The notes beneath the pieces were generated by a model. The model saw only the letters and a list, made by a program, of their open reading frames with translations. It was not told where the DNA came from and did no database searches. This document shows, in pieces, positions 6,092 through 9,522 of a stretch of DNA of 9,522 nt; positions within the stretch are counted from its first letter, which is position 1, and each line of letters begins with the position of its first letter. The position numbers and the translations under genes were made by a program. Location of the stretch: positions 1 through 9,522 of the forward strand of contig JALGWK010000068.1 of NCBI GenBank assembly GCA_025774205.1, given 5' to 3'. Origin of the DNA: a bacterium (lineage in GTDB: Bacteria; Blakebacterota; Blakebacteria; Blakebacterales; Blakebacteraceae).

Positions 6092-8260
6092 ATGACTGAT
6101 AACACAACCAGGGATTTCGATCCCGTCGATTTTGAACTGAGCAGCTGGTCGGAGGCCTTTCCCTTCGATCGCCGTGATTTCCTGAAGACCCTGGGAGCGG
6201 GGATATTCGTCTTCGTCACCCTTGGTGACCTGGCCGTCGCCGGCGAGCAGGGCGGCCGGAGCTACCCCGACGATATCAACGCCTACCTGCGGATCGGTGA
6301 GGATGGCCGGGTCACCATCTTCAGCGGCAAGATCGAGATGGGGCAGGGGGTGATGACCTCCCTGGCGCAGATGGCTGCCGAAGATCTGCAGGTGCCGTTC
6401 GGCGCGATCGACATGGTGATGGGTGACACCGATCAGTGCCCCTGGGATATGGGTACCTTCGGTTCGATGAGCACCCGGTTCTTCGGGCCCGCGCTGCGCG
6501 CCGCCGCCGCCGAAGCCAGGGAAGTCCTTCTCGGCCTGGCCGCCGAACACCTCGAGGCGCCCAGGAACCGGATGCGGGCCCATGAAGGCGTGGCCTACAT
6601 GGATTCCGATCGGTCGAAGCGGGTGACGTACGCTGAACTCACCCGGGGACGGCAGATCACCCGCGTGCTCGGAGAAGAGGCGGTCCAGAAGTCGGTCGCC
6701 GAGTTCACCGTCATGGGGAAGTCGTTCACGCGGCTTGACGCGACGGAAAAGGTGACCGGGAGCGCCGAGTTTGCCGGTGACATCCGACTGCCCGGGATGC
6801 TCTACGCGAAGATGGTGCGTCCGCCCTCCCATGACGCCACCCTCCGCACGGTCGACACCTCGGCCGCGGCCGCCATGCCCGGGATCACCGTTGTGGAAGA
6901 TGACGGGCTTATCGCCGTACTGCATGAGGATCCCGAGATGGCCGAACAGGCGCTGGGGAGGGTGCGGGCCGACTGGGATCGCCCGGAATCGGATCTGGAT
7001 GAGGAGAGCATCTTCGATCATCTGGTGAATGAGTATACCGATGGTCGGGCCTCTGACGTCCGGGGGGATCTCGCCCGGGGTGAGCAGGAGTCATCGATGC
7101 TCTTCGAAGAGACCTATCTCGATGGCTACGTCGCCCACGCGCCAATGGAGCCGCACACCTCGACGGCACAGATCGAGAACGGGAAGGCGACCGTCTGGGC
7201 GTCTACCCAGACGCCTTTCCCGGATCAGAGCCAGGTAGCCCGGGCACTGGGATTCAGTGAGGAGGACGTGCGGATCATCACCCCCTACGTCGGGGGCGGG
7301 TTCGGTGGCAAGACAGGGGGGCTGCAGAATATCGAAGCGGCAAAGCTGGCGCAGGTCACCGGCCGTCCCGTGCAGGTCGCCTGGAGCCGGGCCGAAGAGT
7401 TCTTCTACGACTCCTTCAGACCCGCTTCGGTGATAAAGATCAAATCGGGTGTGGATGGGAACGGCCGGATCCATCTCTGGGATTACCACGTCTACGCCGC
7501 GGGCACGAGGGGCGCCGATCAGCATTATGACGCGCCCCACAACAGCATCACCTCCTATGGAGGCTGGATGGGGGGCGGGGCGAGTCCGCACCCGTTCGCC
7601 GTGGGTGCCTGGCGGGCTCCGGGAGCGAACACCAACATCTTCGCCAAGGAATCCCAGATCGACATCATGGCCGCCGCGTTGAAGGTCGATCCCCTCGAAT
7701 TCCGTCTGAAGAACACCTCCGATGAACGGCTGATCGGGGTGCTGAAAGTGGTCGCCGACGCTTTCGGATGGCAGGCGGGAGCCGCTCCCGGCGGCCGGGG
7801 CCAGGGACTGGCCTGCGGGCTGGACGCCGGCACCTACGTGGCTCACATGGCGGAGGTGGAGGTCGATGAGCGGACCGGAGCGATCAAGGTCAACCGGATC
7901 GTCTGCGCGCAGGACATGGGCGTGGTCGTGAATCCGGACGGCGCGAAGATGCAGATGGAAGGGTGCATCACCATGGGACTGGGCTACACCCTGACGGAGG
8001 ACATCCGCTTCAGGGGTGGAGAGGTACTCGACCTCAACTTCGACACCTACGAGATCCCCCGGTTCTCCGGGCTTCCGGAGATCGAGACGATCCTGGTGAA
8101 GAACGACCTGGTGACGCCGCAGGGCGGGGGTGAGCCGGCGATCATCAGCATCGGCGCCCTGGTGGCCAACGCGATCTTCGACGCGGTCGGCGTGCGCCTG
8201 TTCCAGTTGCCCATGACCCCGGCGCGTGTCCGTGACGCGCTCGCCCGCAGAGGAGAGTGA
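6092..8260 (+). CDS. Molybdopterin-binding large subunit with Tat signal (second molybdenum hydroxylase)
   Basis: This is a complete 722-residue catalytic subunit of a xanthine-oxidase-family hydroxylase. It starts with a Tat signal: FDRRDFLK (25-32, RR at 27-28), then a hydrophobic stretch to about residue 46 and a likely cleavage region near AVAGEQ. Mature-enzyme motifs are EMGQG (82-86), VTGSAEFAGD with the first substrate-channel domain near the middle, AHAPMEPHT, VGGGFGGKTGG (from G401, the common xanthine-dehydrogenase form), FAVGAWRAPGANTN, QMEGCITMGLGY and the catalytic glutamate E681 in GGGEPAI. It pairs with the small subunit directly upstream. No FAD subunit is encoded, so electrons probably go to a periplasmic or membrane carrier not present in the window. 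It belongs to a different subgroup from the first large subunit. Substrate unknown. Confidence 0.94.
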   Translation: MTDNTTRDFDPVDFELSSWSEAFPFDRRDFLKTLGAGIFVFVTLGDLAVAGEQGGRSYPDDINAYLRIGEDGRVTIFSGKIEMGQGVMTSLAQMAAEDLQVPFGAIDMVMGDTDQCPWDMGTFGSMSTRFFGPALRAAAAEAREVLLGLAAEHLEAPRNRMRAHEGVAYMDSDRSKRVTYAELTRGRQITRVLGEEAVQKSVAEFTVMGKSFTRLDATEKVTGSAEFAGDIRLPGMLYAKMVRPPSHDATLRTVDTSAAAAMPGITVVEDDGLIAVLHEDPEMAEQALGRVRADWDRPESDLDEESIFDHLVNEYTDGRASDVRGDLARGEQESSMLFEETYLDGYVAHAPMEPHTSTAQIENGKATVWASTQTPFPDQSQVARALGFSEEDVRIITPYVGGGFGGKTGGLQNIEAAKLAQVTGRPVQVAWSRAEEFFYDSFRPASVIKIKSGVDGNGRIHLWDYHVYAAGTRGADQHYDAPHNSITSYGGWMGGGASPHPFAVGAWRAPGANTNIFAKESQIDIMAAALKVDPLEFRLKNTSDERLIGVLKVVADAFGWQAGAAPGGRGQGLACGLDAGTYVAHMAEVEVDERTGAIKVNRIVCAQDMGVVVNPDGAKMQMEGCITMGLGYTLTEDIRFRGGEVLDLNFDTYEIPRFSGLPEIETILVKNDLVTPQGGGEPAIISIGALVANAIFDAVGVRLFQLPMTPARVRDALARRGE
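8251..8257 (+). promoter_or_regulatory. Ribosome binding site fixing the class V gene start at 8265
   Basis: AGGAGAG lies 7 bases before ATG 8265, overlapping the end of the large-subunit gene. It supports this ATG over an upstream in-frame GTG at 8226. Confidence 0.65.
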
Positions 8261-8264
8261 AACC

Positions 8265-9522
8265 ATGAGCGCTCCACTGGTGACGTTCGACCATGCCCCT
8301 TCCGACGCCTGGTATCCGCCGAGACGGGAGTTCCTCTCCCGCCTGCTGGGTGGTGCGGCTGCAGCGGCAGTTCTGCCGGCCGGGATGGTCGCCGGATCAG
8401 AGGGATTATCCTCATCTCCACCGACCGGTCTCGGAGAGTCCTTCAAAAACGACCCGGTCGACGAGCGTTACTGGTCGATGGTGAAGGATCACTTCCCGCT
8501 CCGGGAGGATCTGATCGTCATGAACGCCGCCAATCTCTGTCCTTCGCCGTGGACAGTGCAGGAGGCGGTGTTCGGACTGACCCGGGACGTCGATGGCGAT
8601 CCATCCCACGCGAACCGGGGGAAGTTCGGCGACCTGCGCGATGAAGCCCGCGCCCTCCTGGCAGGCTGGCTGGGTGCCGATCCGGAAGAGATCGTGATCA
8701 CCAGGAACACCTCCGAGGGGAACAACGTGGTGATCAGCGGGCTCCGGCTCGGCCCCGGTGATGAAGTGGTGATCTGGGATCAGAACCACCCGACCTGCAG
8801 TCTGGCCTGGGATGTGGGCGCCCGCCGGCACGGGTATATGGTCAGGCGGGTGGCGACTCCACCCGATCCGGGATCGGAAGCGGATCTCATCCGACCGTTC
8901 CGTGAAGCGCTGTCCGCCCGGACCAGGGTGCTGGCGTTCAGTCATGTCTCCAATGTGTCGGGGGTGGCGCTGCCGGCCGGGAAGTTGTGCGAGCTGGCCC
9001 GGGAACGCGGTGTGATGACCCTTGTGGACGGGGCTCAGACCTGCGGGGCCGAGGCCCTCGATCTCCATGCCATGGGCTGCGACTTCTTCACGGGCAGCGC
9101 CCACAAGTGGCCGATGGGACCGAAGGAGACCGGGGTACTCTACGTCAGCAGGGAGCGGCAGGATGATGTCTGGCCGCTCATCGTGGGCATCGGCTGGGGT
9201 GAGAGTGACGCCGGTTCGAAGTTCGAAGCCCTCGGACAGCGGGATGATGCCCGGGTCTCGGCCGTGAAGGAAATGGTCGAGTTCCACGAGATGATCGGGA
9301 AGCGCCAGGTTGAGGAGCGGATTCGAGCCCTTGCTTCAGAAGTGAAACGTCAGCTCGCGGCCCGCTCCCCCCGGCGTGGATCTGGGCAGCGCCATGCGGG
9401 TCCTCTACGAGGAGCATTCGATCGGCTGCGCGGTGATGAGAGGTGACTTCGCGGGGATCCGGCTCTCCCCGCACATATACAACACGATGGAGGAAGTAGA
9501 GCGGGTGGTGGAGGCGATCGCC
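8265..9522 (+). CDS. Tat-type, class V aminotransferase-like PLP enzyme (isopenicillin N epimerase-like), frameshifted near the 3' end and cut by the window edge
   Basis: This is a fold-type I PLP enzyme of the class V / cysteine desulfurase superfamily. The N-terminus carries PPRREFLSRLLGG (RR at 20-21) and an alanine-rich hydrophobic stretch to about residue 44, which is a Tat-type signal or anchor. Catalytic features are RNTSEGNN, the N-Q-N-H-P-T strand region, D255 in LVDGAQ and the Schiff-base lysine K281 in GSAHKWPMGPKETG. From ATG 8265 the frame reads 393 residues to a stop at 9444-9446, but the last ~25 residues are unlike the family. From about 9367 the proper C-terminus (PPGVDLGSAMRVL...RLSPHIYNT) continues in another frame and is still open at 9522. 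The reaction is unknown; transamination, racemisation or desulfuration are all possible for this superfamily. Confidence 0.85.
9361..9375 (+). other. Deletion junction 3 (frameshift in the class V gene)
   Basis: The frame of 8265 reads family-like sequence to QLAARSP. The family-like continuation PPGVDLGSAM begins immediately after it in a different frame, across a run of six C (9367-9372). Frame restoration needs a number of bases equal to 2 modulo 3. Related enzymes usually carry about 20 more residues here (a PGV...SAGVV-type strand), so a loss of roughly 59 or 62 bases fits better than a one-base error in the C run. Confidence 0.65.

Noticed and set aside
5333-8446. Long minus-strand open frames (562 and 451 codons) opposite the second hydroxylase
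   Set aside because: Low-complexity shadow translations with no motifs; the plus strand is fully explained by conserved proteins.
1345-9522. FAD-binding (CoxM/XdhA-type) medium subunit, CRISPR, mobile element, RNA gene or terminator within the operon
   Set aside because: The coding sequence is nearly continuous and every gene was assigned; gaps are under 40 bases, and I saw no stem-loop with a T-run or any transposase sequence.

Overview
This is a GC-rich bacterial window. It holds one gene on the minus strand and, divergently, a tightly packed plus-strand operon that runs off the right edge. Shine-Dalgarno sites, ATGA start/stop overlaps and three twin-arginine (Tat) type N-termini point to a bacterium with cofactor-loaded exported enzymes. 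I cannot fix the phylum. Acidobacteriota or Gemmatimonadota-like lineages come to mind from memory of similar gene sets, but only as a weak guess.

Layout. A fold-type I PLP aminotransferase is encoded at 6-1196 (minus). A 148-base divergent intergenic region (1197-1344) carries two inverted repeats that are candidate operators. The plus-strand operon follows: (1) a [2Fe-2S] small subunit, 1345-1752; (2) an IorB-type molybdopterin large subunit, 1745-3819; (3) an XdhC/CoxI-type maturation factor, 3816-4961; (4) a MocA-like molybdopterin nucleotidyltransferase, 4958-5581; (5) a second, intact [2Fe-2S] small subunit, 5619-6083; (6) a second, intact molybdopterin large subunit with a Tat signal, 6092-8260; (7) a class V PLP aminotransferase-like protein, also with a Tat-type N-terminus, from 8265 to beyond the window.

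How it works together (inference). The operon appears to make two different molybdenum hydroxylases of the xanthine oxidase family. Both are of the two-subunit type without an FAD subunit. The two cofactor-maturation proteins lie between them. Both large subunits and the class V PLP enzyme begin with RR-D/E-F motifs, so the products probably act in the cell envelope after being loaded with cofactor in the cytoplasm. Substrates and the electron acceptor cannot be read from the sequence. The two PLP enzymes suggest an amino compound or N-heterocycle, but this is speculation.

The most striking anomaly is a set of three short lesions. Relative to its paralogue, the first small subunit lacks exactly 20 residues, including the CGYC cluster ligands. 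The first large subunit has lost the hydrophobic part of its Tat signal together with a frameshift. The class V enzyme has lost about 20 residues together with a frameshift near its C-terminus. All three look like losses of roughly 60 bases. They are either real decay or, at least as likely, assembly errors. Raw reads should be checked before anything is concluded about enzyme 1.
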